Positions 33,290 through 46,400 of a DNA stretch of 64,000 nt are shown piece after piece; position 1 is the first letter of the stretch; every line of letters starts with the position of its first letter. Position numbers and translations under genes: made by a program. The notes beneath the pieces are model-generated. The model was not told the DNA's origin and did not search any database. It saw only the letters and a list, made by a program, of their open reading frames with translations. Origin of the DNA: Cyrtodaria siliqua (lineage: Eukaryota > Mollusca > Bivalvia > Adapedonta > Hiatellidae); NCBI GenBank assembly GCA_037043455.1, contig JAWPHD010000088.1, positions 186,001 through 250,000 of the forward strand, given 5' to 3'.

Positions 33290-34395
33290 TAAAAGAACCT
33301 TCAACCTTGAATATCATATGGAAGAATCTTCCTCAAATCGAAATCGACTGAAAAAAACAATAATTTCACGAAATGTAACTCTTGGTGATAGATTAGTACT
33401 GATTTACCTCCCGCAGATATCGATGAAGCCGCCTCGGGCGTTATGTAATTGAGTGTGTCGGCAGTCACACTTGCACGCTTTATGGGGGCCAAAAAACATT
33501 GAGAATCATTATGTATCTACAGTGACCATATGGAATGAAACTATAAATGCACTTTAGTAAATTTATGCAAAACACATTTTTAAAAAATCAGTTTAATATT
33601 TACATGAAATACTTTATTATAAACAAGCTTTTAATAAGCTATAACAGAGAATAGTTTTTGTTAAGTGTATTTTTATGGAAATGGCATTATAATAGTGAGA
33701 ACTTATATAAAAAGCTGTTTAAAAGTTAAAAATACCATCATTTTTGATATAGCAAATGTTTCGTTCTGACTCCTGTTTTGCCTTAAATGGACATACCATC
33801 ATTTGACAGAGAAATACATGTGTAATGGGTTTTTGCATGAATTAAACATTTATGCGTACAACTCTTCATGATATATATTTCTCCGCGTCGTCTGCTTAAT
33901 GTGATTATCGCAAACAACAACAACAATTCATAATTTAAAAAAAAATGCTATCTTTGCTTGTAAAACAGACCATCTATAACTAGTGTCATTAACAAAAAAA
34001 CTATATCAAAATAAAGATTAGTGTTTCACCTATTTAGAACCGTTTGCACCTAAGGCTTCAGTTTCGTCATTATGCGATATATTTACAATTAAAAAACACA
34101 TGTTCGACATATTTTAAGAATTTTATATAGAACATATAAGGACACTAGATGGTGTATTTAAACTCGAAAACAGACCAAGATCCTTTTAACATAAAAATAT
34201 GAAACTTATATCAAAATAAAGATAATAAATTGTATTTTAAGAAACCGTTTGCACCTAAGCGATCATATTTATAGAATTTCTAATATTAAACAATAATGAA
34301 ATTTCCCCCTATACGCTCCATGTAAAAATCTGGCGACTCATCGATAACCCGTTTGAGGAAGATTCTTCCATATGCATATTGAAATGTAAGGAACT
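33290..34395. mobile_element. ~1.1-kb element with terminal inverted repeats
   Basis: CATATGGAAGAATCTTCCTC plus AAA at 33316-33338 is an exact inverse complement of 34353-34375; weaker matching extends outward to CCTT-type ends. The interior is AT-rich and non-coding, with a direct repeat ending CCGTTTGCACCTAAG at about 34041-34055 and 34242-34256. Its superfamily could not be settled. Confidence 0.6.
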
Positions 34396-36983
34396 GTGCC
34401 ACGTTTTATTTACGTTACGTGTTATCTACATAATGTTGATAATGTCTTTGTTTTGGTTGTATGGTGTTTTACGTCATTTCTAACACATGCAAAGTTATAT
34501 ATGACGGTCGATTTTTCATATCAACTATAACGAATGTACGTGTACTGAGGTTTTAAGTATTTCATTTTGTATCACATACTTTTACATGTAAGGTAAAATA
34601 TGTGTATGCGTTAGTATTATGTACACGCGTGGTAGCTAGCCTATAACGTGCGTTCTTATTAATACCGTGTCGTATAAACAATAAGACGTTTCATAAGTCT
34701 GTTTTCGTGAACCAGAAATAGTGTTCGGGTTTTTTTTATCCACATTTCTTTAAAGGGACACACTTGAAATGTTTATCAAGCATTGAAATCAGCGTCTCGA
34801 TTTATTTATCCAGTAGCATTTTGACTATAAACCTGGTTGCATACAATTTAATAAAATTCTGAGATTTTTTTCGTCTTAGTCTACCATAAGTTTATGTATT
34901 TAGACAGCAGTCTAATTGCGTAATAAAACAAAATATATTCGGTGTAACGATGCAATTTTTTTTAACACTATTAACTTTAGATTACTTTCGAGAAACCATT
35001 CAAATGTGACCAGTCCATGGATTGGCTTATCGTTTGGTCAATCCACATGGTCAATGATCATTTATCATACATATATACTGAAACGAAAAAGAAACGCAAC
35101 TCGGGAATTTCCGCTATATATTGTATGTACTGCTGTTAATCGAATGGTACATGGCTACGTAAGAAATTTCCGTTCGGAAAAAACGTCTAAAACAACACTC
35201 GGCACAGCAAATATTATTCCTTCAAAGTTGCATTATTGGCCGAGTACGTGTTCGGCTCAGGCATGTGAGCAAACTTAGGATGCACATTTTTGCAAACTCT
35301 TCATTAAATACATTACTAAAATGTCTCAATTTTTTCAAAGAGAAACTTCAACATTTATGAATTTACAAAGTGTACTGCGATAAAACTTCTTCAACATCAC
35401 AGTTGTATCCTTTCTCTAACTAACTGCAACTTTTTGTTTACACAACATCTTTGAATTTCTTTGGAATAGTATGTGAATTAAGTGTGCAGTATATGGAAAA
35501 TACTGTTTTATATTCATGTATTTCTACAACATTTTTTAGTTTCAGTTTTAAAACAGATGATTGCATTTTTAATGCATTGACTTAAAAATCATTTGAACAT
35601 AAAGTCAGTGTTTTAAAAAAAAAAAATGTAATATCAATTGAAAGGAGTACATTTTTTTTTTCAGAATTGTTCAAATACATTATTGTTGCAGTAACTTGAT
35701 AACATAAATTAAACGAACCATAAACCACCAAAAGAAGCCGTTTTAAACTTGGCAATAAAATCGCAGTTTATTACAACGCTAGCGTCGTGTGTAGATATCG
35801 CAGAGGTGCTAATATTGGTAATTTCAAAACTTTTCTTCAATTTATTTTTTAAGAAATCTATATGACATCAGCTTTTGGGACTAGATTTCTTTATAAACAA
35901 AAAAGAAGATGTGCATAATGTACCGCCTTCACGAATTAATTGATGCACCATACTAAATAACAGGTTTTGTACTGTTTTAAAAAGACATTAAATATGATCA
36001 TTTGTATAACTATATTCAACTCGGGTAGAAAGAAATAACAATGTGCGATATTTTTGAAAATCATTATTGCAGAGTGCCACTTTAAGCAGTTCATGTTTTA
36101 TAATATAATGTTTCGTGTAGGTTGCATTCGTCTAGCCTAGAAGAATGCATATATATATATAAAGGCATATGATACATTTCATAAGTAATCGTTTTAGTTT
36201 GAAACACGGAAGCAAATTCAAAACCGGAAGTAACCTAAATTTATAATCTGCAACCTCGAGATTCTTATAATTTATTGTGGTTATCGAATAATTTGCGTTT
36301 GTGAGATTATTTTCTCATCATTATCTATTTAAAATCGCTATAAAATGGATGGAGGCACGTTAATTCAACGCTACAATAAAATATAACATAAGTAAATTGT
36401 TTTCACATTTGATGACGTAATAAGTTTACAGGTCATATACGCATGGTTGATTTCTTGAATTAGATCCTTATCGCGGAGGTAATTAACACCTCTGCCCATC
36501 TAATCCTTAGGAAAACACTCCTATCAGGAGCTAAGGACGTATGCTTGTCAATACGACAGAAGATTTGATTTGATTTGATTTGTCAGGAGTTTATGCCTCA
36601 AGGCGTTATTTGGTCAGATATGTCATTAATTAACACTGGGAAATGAATGTACCCACTTTAAAGGGATCGCGGCACGGTTTTAAAGGGTCGCGGTCAGATT
36701 AAGGATCGCGGCATGTCTGTTTCAAAAGTAAGGGATCGCGGCGCCGATACGCCATAAATGGCTAGGGGAGACCCAGGTCTAGGATTCTTAGATACATTGT
36801 AATTGAATATTCATAATCATAGATACATACGACACGATAATTAAAACTAGCTATTTTACAGAACAAACAAAGAATGATGTTTTATTTATTCATAACTTTC
36901 ACATCCGGTCAACTTCCGGTAGGTTGAGATATTCAGTAGGTGAAAATAAAGGGGTTTACTCGGACTTTATACTCAATCTCTAT
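34396..36983. other. Mostly non-coding stretch with repeat fragments
   Basis: A TTAA MITE end is at 34750-34890. A ~105-bp block at 35665-35770 recurs at 53267-53350. Four AAGGGATCGCGGC-like motifs lie at 36660-36740, and (GATTT)n at 36562-36582. Open frames, including 120 codons at 34916-35278, lack ATG starts or known motifs. Confidence 0.45.
34750..34890 (+). mobile_element. Partial TTAA-type MITE
   Basis: TTAAAGGGACACAC followed by TTTATCAAGCATTGAAATCAG matches the left part of the MITE at 49402-49697. The other end is not found. Confidence 0.5.
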
Positions 36984-39900
36984 AGTAAGTAAGTAAGTAA
37001 GTAAATATTTTATTATAGTGACATGTGCATACAATATATATTACAAATAGTTATGTACAAATTACAAGCACCCGGTCCATTGGACCTATAAGTCACCTGT
37101 ACTGATAAAGTAATAACAGTACGTGAAGTAGAAGTACTTAAAATATGGCAAGTTCAATCAAATTGCAATAGCTCAAACGAATATTATTTACAAACGCTAA
37201 TCATTGTTGAAATGTGGTAATACCAGTCATTACATGGATGAATAAAAGATGTATGTTACTAAAATAGTTATATAGTGAATTAATTCAGCTAGATATATAT
37301 TTAAATGTTCATAATAGCAGCATTATTAAGCAATTAACGGTATACATTTACTCATGAATACATAACTGTACGCCTACGAATGTACGCTTTTACAATAAAT
37401 TTTGCAGATTTTCTTGGGTAATCCTTTAATAAATGACACATTTTCAGTTCTGTGTTTAAAGAAATAAACTCATTTTGTCTTAAAATTTCACCGAAAACAT
37501 TAGTCCTGATATCATTATATAAACAACAAGCCAGTAAAAAGTGTTTCTCATCTTCTATGGCCGCTGTATCACAGAATCTACAAGTCCGACTCTCAACAGG
37601 CTCCCCAACATATCTTCCAGTCTCTATTCTTAACGGTAATATCCCAGTTCTAAATTGACACAATAACGATCGTTCGTATTTTGACAGATTCATTGTCATA
37701 TAGTCTTCGCATTTAAAATCCAGTTTAAAAAGTCGGTATGTTCTCAATTTGGCCATGTTTGATACATCACGTGACCACTTGTCTGTATAATGTTGGCTTA
37801 TTAAGCTTTTTGTTACCGTTAAGTCGACTAATGCTTTTGATTCGAATTGGTCATTAATCCCCAAAGTTGTAAAGATTTGCTTAACATCACTAGACCAATT
37901 GTGTGTACACTTATCGAAGTCAAAATTAAACACCTGTTTCGTAAGTCTACCGTTATCCATTTTCATTAGCCTATTCCAATACCGGAAAATGCAAATCCAT
38001 CTACGATACAGCGTCGGTTGCCAGCCGGAGTCTCCATACAGCGCCGGAAGAGGCGTGAATCTGTGTACGCCCATGAAGTATCGTAAGGCGCGGTTTTGTA
38101 CATTATCGAGGGATTGGTACGTTTTTGCACTATAATCCATTATCGGTGTAATGCAAGCGTTAAATAGTTTTTCGTACGACCGGAACCGGAAGTCTTTCAT
38201 GCTGTGTATTTTGCTGATAATTCCACCCAGCGCCCGCCCTGCTCCTTTCGCAAGTGCCTCGCAATTACCACTAAAGTCGTTTCGCTCATCAAATATAACT
38301 CCTTGATAGCGGTACTGTGTAACAGTTTCAATCACATTATTTCCGACTCTGAAAACGTATTCTGTTCGTGGTGTTCTGCGATGCCGGAAATGCACTATTT
38401 TTGACTTGTTAGTGTTAACTATCACTCGCCATTTTTTACACCATTGATGTAACGTATTTATGAGAATGGAAACCTTAGCGTCTCCCATGGTGATACCAAG
38501 GTCAAGGTCATTGACCTCTTTCACAAGATCGTTAGCGAAAATGGAGAACAGTGTTGGGGATAACCAACAGCCTTGCTTAACCCCAGTATCACAGTTGAAC
38601 CAGTCTGTAAGGTTGTCATTTATTCGGATACATGCTGTGGCACTTGTGTAAATATTCCGGAACGAATTATAAACTTTTCCGTCGATGTTATGGAGTAGCA
38701 GTTTATACAGGAGCATATCGCGGTCGATAAAATCAAAACATTTGTTAAGGTCGATGAATGAAGTGTATATAGAGTTATTGTTCCTAATTATGCTGTTCAA
38801 TGTAAAAACGTGATCCTCATATGATCTCCCAGATCTAAAACCATTCTGTTCGTCCGCTAGTAAATGCTCATTATCAAGATAAATTGTTATCCTTTTATTT
38901 AAGAAAGCACTATACAGCTTACTAATACAAGACAATAAACTGATCCCACGATAGTTAAGCGGCATGCGTTTGTCAGAGTTCTGATCTTTGAGTATTGGGC
39001 AAATAATCGCTTTTCTCCATGATGATGGTATTAGGCTACTATCAAAGATTAATTGGAATAACTGTTGTAGTATTGCTATGACCGCCGGGAATTTGAGTAC
39101 GTCATACGGTATATTGTCGTGACCACAAGCCGAACCCGATCGAGCGTGCATAACGATTTTTGTTAACTCCTCAATACAAATATTCCGGTTCATTTGTTCA
39201 TTGTTCACATATAAGGGATCCTGCATGTTCATTTCTAATAATTGTTTATGCAGTTTTATGCGGTTATAATGTAACTCGTCGAAATCGTCATTATTTCCAC
39301 TATTATATAAATTATCAAAATCCGTTTTCCATCGCTCAAACACCATTTTCTCATTTCTGATTATACTTCCATTGTCCACAATTTCTATCGGTATAGATTT
39401 ATCTTTCCTGGGGCCAAGGTTTTGTATTTTTCTCCAGAACTCTGTCGGATTCTTATTGGACATATCCTCTATTTCAATGGCTTGAGCCAGTCTGTATGCA
39501 CGTTCCGACTGACGTAATAGTTTATCAAAGTTATTCCTGGCATTAATATAATCCGAGCGCAACATAGCTTTTTGACGGTTATTTCCCTTATATCTTAAAA
39601 ATGAACGTTCATTGATCCGCATTATATCCCATAATTGCTGTAAATCGTCGCACCAATATGGTTTTGTCACTTTTCTGCGTTTACTAGTATTTTTGCTTGA
39701 ATTAAATGTTGGTATATGGTTAACCATTTCGTCTGTGATAACGTCGCACAAATTACTGTATATCAGGTCTATATCGTTTTGATTCTCACGTGCACTTTCG
39801 ATTTGCGTGATGATGGTAAGAATGGCTGCCGCCGCCCTGTCATTTTCCATGAATTCTTGAGGTATACAGCGCAATTTAAATCGTTTATTGTTAGAAGTGT

Positions 39901-40235
39901 TGTGGTTGCTAATTTCGCTGTTATTTATGTTGAAATCCGAACATTTATACTCAGTCACAAGCGCAGAATGGTCGGGTAACTTTGATCGTTGACCTAATAA
40001 TCCTAGTAAATCATTGTCCGTCGCGATTTCTTGTGCCGTTAATACCCTGAAGTCACTACATCTCACCATTGTCTCGTGTGGTACACACAAATAGTCCACG
40101 ATCGCACGGCCTTTACTCGATATTGACGTATAATTATCACTGGGATAACGGCCATTCAAAACACAGCATTTTGCGTCATTCAAGAAGTCAATAAGCTCTT
40201 GAAAAATGAAAATATTAGACCATGATTTAAATTAA
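36984..40235 (-). mobile_element. 5'-truncated LINE with (TTAC)n tail
   Basis: On the minus strand the copy ends with CACTATAATAAAATATTTAC followed by (TTAC)n at 36984-37004. About 350 bp of 3' untranslated sequence precede this. The 5' edge lies near 40235, where the open frame meets a stop inside the endonuclease domain. The LINE in element B shares the CACTATAATAAA 3' motif and a related protein, so both belong to one family. Confidence 0.8.
37352..40183 (-). CDS. LINE ORF2 (endonuclease end, reverse transcriptase, zinc knuckle) lacking YADD
   Basis: A single open frame of 943 codons, in fact open up to 40231, encodes a LINE polyprotein. Residues 1-80 are the end of an apurinic-like endonuclease (KGRAIVDYL, LPDHSAL). 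A linker follows (TKPYWCDDLQQLW near 173-185). The reverse transcriptase has PLNYRGISLLS (408-418), NGFRSGRSYEDHVF (447-460), motif A FIDLNKCFD (476-484) and GVKQGCWLSP (534-543). A C-x2-C-x9-H-x4-C knuckle is at 868-886. After VSIL (571-574) the sequence jumps to INTLHQWC: against the relative at 44090-46745 about 19 residues, including the catalytic YADD, are missing without loss of frame. The enzyme cannot work as a polymerase. No ATG is needed for the first codon because the copy is 5'-truncated. Confidence 0.85.
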   Translation of the reverse strand: MNDAKCCVLNGRYPSDNYTSISSKGRAIVDYLCVPHETMVRCSDFRVLTAQEIATDNDLLGLLGQRSKLPDHSALVTEYKCSDFNINNSEISNHNTSNNKRFKLRCIPQEFMENDRAAAAILTIITQIESARENQNDIDLIYSNLCDVITDEMVNHIPTFNSSKNTSKRRKVTKPYWCDDLQQLWDIMRINERSFLRYKGNNRQKAMLRSDYINARNNFDKLLRQSERAYRLAQAIEIEDMSNKNPTEFWRKIQNLGPRKDKSIPIEIVDNGSIIRNEKMVFERWKTDFDNLYNSGNNDDFDELHYNRIKLHKQLLEMNMQDPLYVNNEQMNRNICIEELTKIVMHARSGSACGHDNIPYDVLKFPAVIAILQQLFQLIFDSSLIPSSWRKAIICPILKDQNSDKRMPLNYRGISLLSCISKLYSAFLNKRITIYLDNEHLLADEQNGFRSGRSYEDHVFTLNSIIRNNNSIYTSFIDLNKCFDFIDRDMLLYKLLLHNIDGKVYNSFRNIYTSATACIRINDNLTDWFNCDTGVKQGCWLSPTLFSIFANDLVKEVNDLDLGITMGDAKVSILINTLHQWCKKWRVIVNTNKSKIVHFRHRRTPRTEYVFRVGNNVIETVTQYRYQGVIFDERNDFSGNCEALAKGAGRALGGIISKIHSMKDFRFRSYEKLFNACITPIMDYSAKTYQSLDNVQNRALRYFMGVHRFTPLPALYGDSGWQPTLYRRWICIFRYWNRLMKMDNGRLTKQVFNFDFDKCTHNWSSDVKQIFTTLGINDQFESKALVDLTVTKSLISQHYTDKWSRDVSNMAKLRTYRLFKLDFKCEDYMTMNLSKYERSLLCQFRTGILPLRIETGRYVGEPVESRTCRFCDTAAIEDEKHFLLACCLYNDIRTNVFGEILRQNEFISLNTELKMCHLLKDYPRKSAKFIVKAYIRRRTVMYS

Positions 40236-41488
40236 ATGTATCCATATTGGTGTTTTAAAATCAGACAACACCAAAAGAAGATACATAGATGTACATAAAA
40301 AATAAAGCTTTTAATATAATTATCACTACAAACTAGTTTTATAAAGGGCTAAAGTCAGTTGAGCACCAACGATAAACACCGAGTTGTTTACCCCTACCAG
40401 AATGTGGAGGTATTTTATTTTATTGATCACTGATTGTTCAAATTATTTTGATGATGTCATGTGAAAGTTATGAATAGAATAAAGATATCAACAGGTTATC
40501 ATGCTGACATTTTAACTGCAATTTAAAAAAAAATATCCATCTATTTTGTTCACCCTATATCAGGCCTAAGACGCCATATCAGCCCTCGAGCTGAGAACTT
40601 TAGCTCGAGGGCTGATATGGGTCGAGGGCCTGATATAAGGTGTGATATGAAAATACACATTTTTTATTCTATTTATCATATATTTTAGCAATGACTTTGT
40701 TGAACTGCCAAATTCAACTAATTTACTGCGCTTTTTTCCCAGGGAGAATTAATAAATGTAATCCCATTTTTATGTGTTCATGCACGTCTGTTAACTTGTG
40801 TAGATATAAATGACATTTTTCTTCCGAAATTTGATTTAAAATGAATGTCATTGACTTTGAAATTGTCTAATTCAGAAAATGAATGGTCACAAGTGGCTAT
40901 ATTATCCACGGATGGTTCTTTATAATTGAGTTTATTATAAAGTTGTTAAACTATCTTTGTGGTCCGTGTATTATGCCTTATTTATTTCTTTATTTGACTT
41001 TTATCTATCTATCATCCATTTTATTTCATCCTCATTACTAGTCAAGTCAATTCCGTAGAGTTATGGTCAAAGATGACAGCTCAACGTACACATGTAGATG
41101 TATCGCCAATAATCTGGCGCGAAAACAGGATGACAAACAGACGACATACGATACGAGTGACACATCGTTTACAATCGTAACTAATCGGTAATTTCCGTAT
41201 CACTCCGCTGAAAGAATCATAAAGAATATTCGGTTATTTCCGTGATATGACGTTTTTTAACCGTGTGATAAAGCTTTATTGCCCGGCAACTACATCCTGA
41301 TTGATATGACTACCTAAGTCTATGTCGTATCGTATATTCAAAAACAACGTATTTATATGGAAGTATGTGATAAAATCTCATACTCAACGAGTACTAAGAT
41401 AATTTAATACAATTACTGAAGCAAATTGTTCTGCATATTACCTAATTTTGATTATATCGCACCAATACTATACTATAAAGCTATAAAT
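40236..41488. other. Non-coding stretch with a nested hairpin
   Basis: Apart from the hairpin at 40556-40637 no feature is recognised between the LINE and element B. Confidence 0.4.
40556..40637. repeat. Nested perfect hairpin (19-bp inner, 11-bp outer stems)
   Basis: CCATATCAGCCCTCGAGCT (40574-40592) pairs perfectly with 40602-40620 around a 9-nt loop; TATATCAGGCC (40556-40566) pairs perfectly with 40627-40637. It is likely to form a cruciform or to be a small foldback element. Confidence 0.85.
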
Positions 41489-43470
41489 CAGTAGGAACGC
41501 CAGCCCTATGGCGTAGGAATATTTATCAAACAAGGTCACGTGATAAAATCGATAACAAAATGACATTATCGGAAAAATTGTCACTGGTCAGATTTATACA
41601 CCTCTTGTCTATAAACTGTGATTATGACAAAACACAATCACAGATCGTTGTTAAAGTAATAATATTCACCAACTACATTGTTCGATCATAATTGGTGTAA
41701 TTCCAAATAATAGTTAAAGGTATTTTTCAAAGGGATGAATTTAGGTTGTTTAAAGGTTTAAATTGCCGACAATGCGCTTTTAAATCAAAACCGATTTATT
41801 TCGTCATTTTAGAAGCGAGAATAAAAACAAATGCATGTACGCGTAGATAAATCTTTCCTCTGTCCATATGCAAAATTTTAATGAAATCGGAGACAAGTAC
41901 TTTTTTTCCCCAAAATTAACTAACATGACCCACGGACTCAAAGACGGCATAATGCATATACATTTACAGACGCGACCGGGTACACAAGAAATGAAATAAT
42001 TCCATTATTTCAATACATATATTTCAAATGTATGTATCCATGCATTCCAGATTAAATTGCTGATCTATACATGCTTTTGGTTTATGCCGAAGTATTCAAA
42101 ATAGGTTTTAACAAACCAAATTGCAACGGTACGTCGGGGAAAGGAAATGAGAATGGTGAAAATATATGTTGCAGTGCTAATTTTCTGAATCCGGAAAAAT
42201 AGCGAAAAAATGAAGTTTTAACAGCGAGAATGATTTTTTTTTATGAAAGTGTTCATTGACATGTCTATTATTAAAAAACAAAATTTAAAGTCAATCAGAC
42301 AAAATTAACAAAGTACACCGTAATCGCTAAAATATGAACAATCGCCTTTCGAAGTTAATGTTCACGCGGTATATAAAACCATGAAATTATGAAATCATTT
42401 TTAAGAGATATATTGATTTCAACATTGTTCTGTATTTAATAAATTATTAGAATAGAATGTTCGCAGTTTTTCTCAAGGACACCATTACGGTAGTATCCCT
42501 GCAACCTCGCCCCTCATCCCACCCCACCCCCCTCCATACCGTATTGATTAAGTTGTATATAGTCGCGAATGCGCAGTTTTAATGAAATCTGATTTATTTC
42601 GTCATTTTAGAAAATAAAAACATGTACGCGTAAATACATTTTTCCTCTGTAGATATGTAAAATATAAAAACAAACGGAGGCAAGTACTTTTTTCCACCGA
42701 AAATAACGAAGTACGCCGTAATCGCTTAAATACGCCGAATCGACGTTCCAACTCGATGTTCGCACGAAATAAAATGTGGAATTATGAATTCATTTATAAA
42801 GATAAATCGATTTCATCATTGTTCAGTAGTTGTTACATTATTGATGTAGTATGTTCACAGTATTTATGAGAGCAACATTACGGTAGTATGACTGTATCCC
42901 TCCAACCCCGTCGGCTTCCCCCCTCCACTCCGTACAGAAACAATTAAATAATTTCGTTATGTAAACACATATATTTAAAATGTATGTGTCTATGTATTTT
43001 ACACTAATTTTTGATCTATACATGCTTTGGGTTAATGTCAGAGTGCCCAATTTATTTTAACAAACAATGTTGCAACGGTATACCGGAAAATGAAATCATG
43101 ATGGCGGCAATATACGTTGCAGAGTTAGTTTTCGAAATCAGAAAAAGCGATAAACTAATATAAGTTTAACAGGCAGAAAAAAGTATATTCTTTTAACTGT
43201 TCGTTTAAAACTGAGGGCGACTCGAGTTTTAAAGAAAGCAAGATTGGCATGTGTCCCTTTAACCAAGTAAATAAATGACTGACGAGTAACAGACATGCTA
43301 CTGTCAGTAACAAACATGATTTTGTGTAAACTCTCGAAGATTGCATAACATAAATATGTGGACATGAAATTGTGTCAATGGTTTGTGGTGTTGTGAAAAA
43401 CTGTACGCGTGAATCCGAAAAGTGCGGGTCTGTTATCTTTATAGGGCATAATAGTTTTATATAGACTTTT

Positions 43471-46400
43471 AGACTTTAGACTTTAATAGTTTATTATAGT
43501 GTCACATATAAAAGTTACAAACATATTCAAATATTACACAAACAAACTTTTATACCCGGCCGTAATAACGACCTATGAGACACTTAAAACACATACATTT
43601 CAAATCAATAATCTCATTATATCTACACTATAAATGTATATACATTATAAAAATGCCATCATCAAATGTGCAGCTGGACGATTTTGTTCAGTCAGAGTTA
43701 ATATATAATACAACACCTGATTATATGTACTATCTCTAGATAAATAAGTATTTATATTTAATATATATACTGGTGTAATACTTACATTTAATATTTATTA
43801 TAGTATGTAAAACAATTACTTAAAATGTGTAAAAGACTTATACGGTACTAACTTAAAATATCTGGTAAAAAATATAATTTAAATCTGGATAGCCTTATTA
43901 ACCGTGACTGCACAAACACATATGTATTTAAATGTTAAAATTGTATATACTTATCTCTCTCCATATGCATATTCATCCACACATATATTCACACATATAT
44001 AAGTAGTGAATTTGAAAGAGCATGTATGTGTATTTAATGTATTTATATATATAATGAGTAAACTGTGATTCAGTTAAGATATTATTCGTTCATAAAGCTA
44101 AAACTCTCCTTTTATACATTTTAAGAAGTAGGTTTGCTAACTTGTACTGTAAAAAATCACAGTTCATCAGAAACATTAATTTTTCTATAGACGAACAATT
44201 TAAAAATCTATTATCTAACTGGCTTGCAGTATTAAAAAGATCATATCTACGATCTGAGTAAAAATCACAGTCGACTAAAAAATGAGTTTCATCCTCTGTA
44301 GTTGACTTGGTACAAAATTTACAAAGTCGTTCACTAACAGGTGTTTTCGGTCGAGCATATCTCCCTGTTTCTATTGCTAAGGGCAGATTGCAACTTCTAA
44401 ATTCAGCAAGAATGCGTCGATGGCCCCTACTTAAATTTCACTTTACATAATATTCAGTTTTAAGTTCTGTCTTATACTTTCTATACGTTCTTAATTTATT
44501 ACCATTTTGACAGTTTTTTCCATCACTCATTAGTTTTCCAAGCCATACATTTTTATCTTCTTGGTTCAGGTATTCACGTATCGTACGTACACAGACACTT
44601 GCATTTGGATTTATACATATCATATATTCTGCAGAATATGTGCTTTGAATAAACGTTAGCATTTTACTTTCCCATGACCTTGATTTATTCAAAGACCATT
44701 CATGCACTCTACGTATTATTCTATGTTCTGGCATATTTTTTATTCTGCACCATAATCGAACCGTTTCAATTTTCTGTTTAGTGCCGCAAGACTCCCACCC
44801 TAGATCTCCCCTGGCGGAGATATTTGAGCAGTATTGTGTAACTCCCAGAAAATATCGTCCTGCTTTATTTTAAACAGTTTCTATTTCACTGAATTTATTT
44901 TGACCCCATATACCAGAACAATAGAATAATACGGGCTCAATAATGGATTCAATCATTTTTGTATAAACACTGAAAGTCATTCCACCAGCACATACAAATT
45001 TAGTATATATTGCACCAAGAGCTCTACTGGCTGACTTTGCTACCTCTTTAATGGACAGTTTCATATCAAGATGATCATTGAACCAAAATCCAAGTATTTA
45101 TAATTACAGTCGAAATCAATGTCTTTAGTTCCACATTTGAATTTAAAATCCGATTTATTTACATGTTTGGATCTAAAATGCAACACCTTGGTTTTTGTCT
45201 CGTTGATGCACATGTGCCATTTATTACACCATTCACTAACTTTATCTAACATTCTTTGCATATCAATTTCGTTCTCAGCTAAAATTATAATATCATCAGC
45301 ATACAATAGGATAGCTAAACATAGTTCATCAGACAGTGTTACCCCACACTTTAAATCATTTATGTCTTTGGCTAAATCATTCACATAAATAGAAAATAAA
45401 GTTGGCGAGAGAACACACCCTTGTTTTACTCCTTGTTTTACATCAAACCAATCAGTTTCATATTCATTTATTCTGACAGAGCATGACACATCAACATATA
45501 GCGAGTGTATGGCATTCAATATTTTACCATGAATACCCAAAGTCATGAGTTAGTATCGAATGCCCTTTTATAATCTACAAAACAGACAAACGTCTCTTTG
45601 TTGACTATCTTTCTATTGTTAACAATAGTGTACAATGTGTATATATGATCCAGACAACTTCTGTTCTTTCTAAAACCGTTTTGTCCATCATCTAACAAAT
45701 TGTTTGTCTCAAGCCAGTGGGTTAAGCGTTTATTCAAAATGTGAGCATAAATTTTGCATGGAATAGACAATAACGCAATAGGCCTATAGTTCAATGGGTT
45801 ATTTGCTTCATTTCCTTTAAATATCGGACTTATAATACCCTTGGTCCATTCTGTTGGAACCACCCCTTTGTCAAAAGCATATCTCACAATTTTGAATAAA
45901 ATATCAACACACGTTTCATTTCTTAATATTTCAGCAGGAATTTGATCAAAACCTGAAGCTTTACGTACTTTACCATTGTAAATTGACAGTTTAACCTCGT
46001 CTCTAGAAATTGGCAAATTTAGAGTTGTGCCGTCAGGTTTGGGAAATATTGGGTTGTCTGGATTTTTGGTGAGTTCTCTAATATTTTCCAAATGCGTATC
46101 ATCAAAGTTTGAACCTTCAGGAATACCATTGAACAGAGAATCATATTCTAGTCTCCATTTATTCAACACACTTTGTTTATCATTTATGATGTCACCTTTG
46201 TCTGTTTTAATTTCCCATGGAATATTTAGTTTTCTATCATTTGCAACACCTAGTTTACCTATTTTTTTCCAGAAATCTCTAGTGCTTTGAGTGCTTTTAA
46301 GATCTTGTTCGAGTTTATTTTGTTCATCAATTTGATATTTACGCTTACATTTTCTGTTACTTTTATCAAACAATTTACGTGCAACACAATATTCTTCCCT

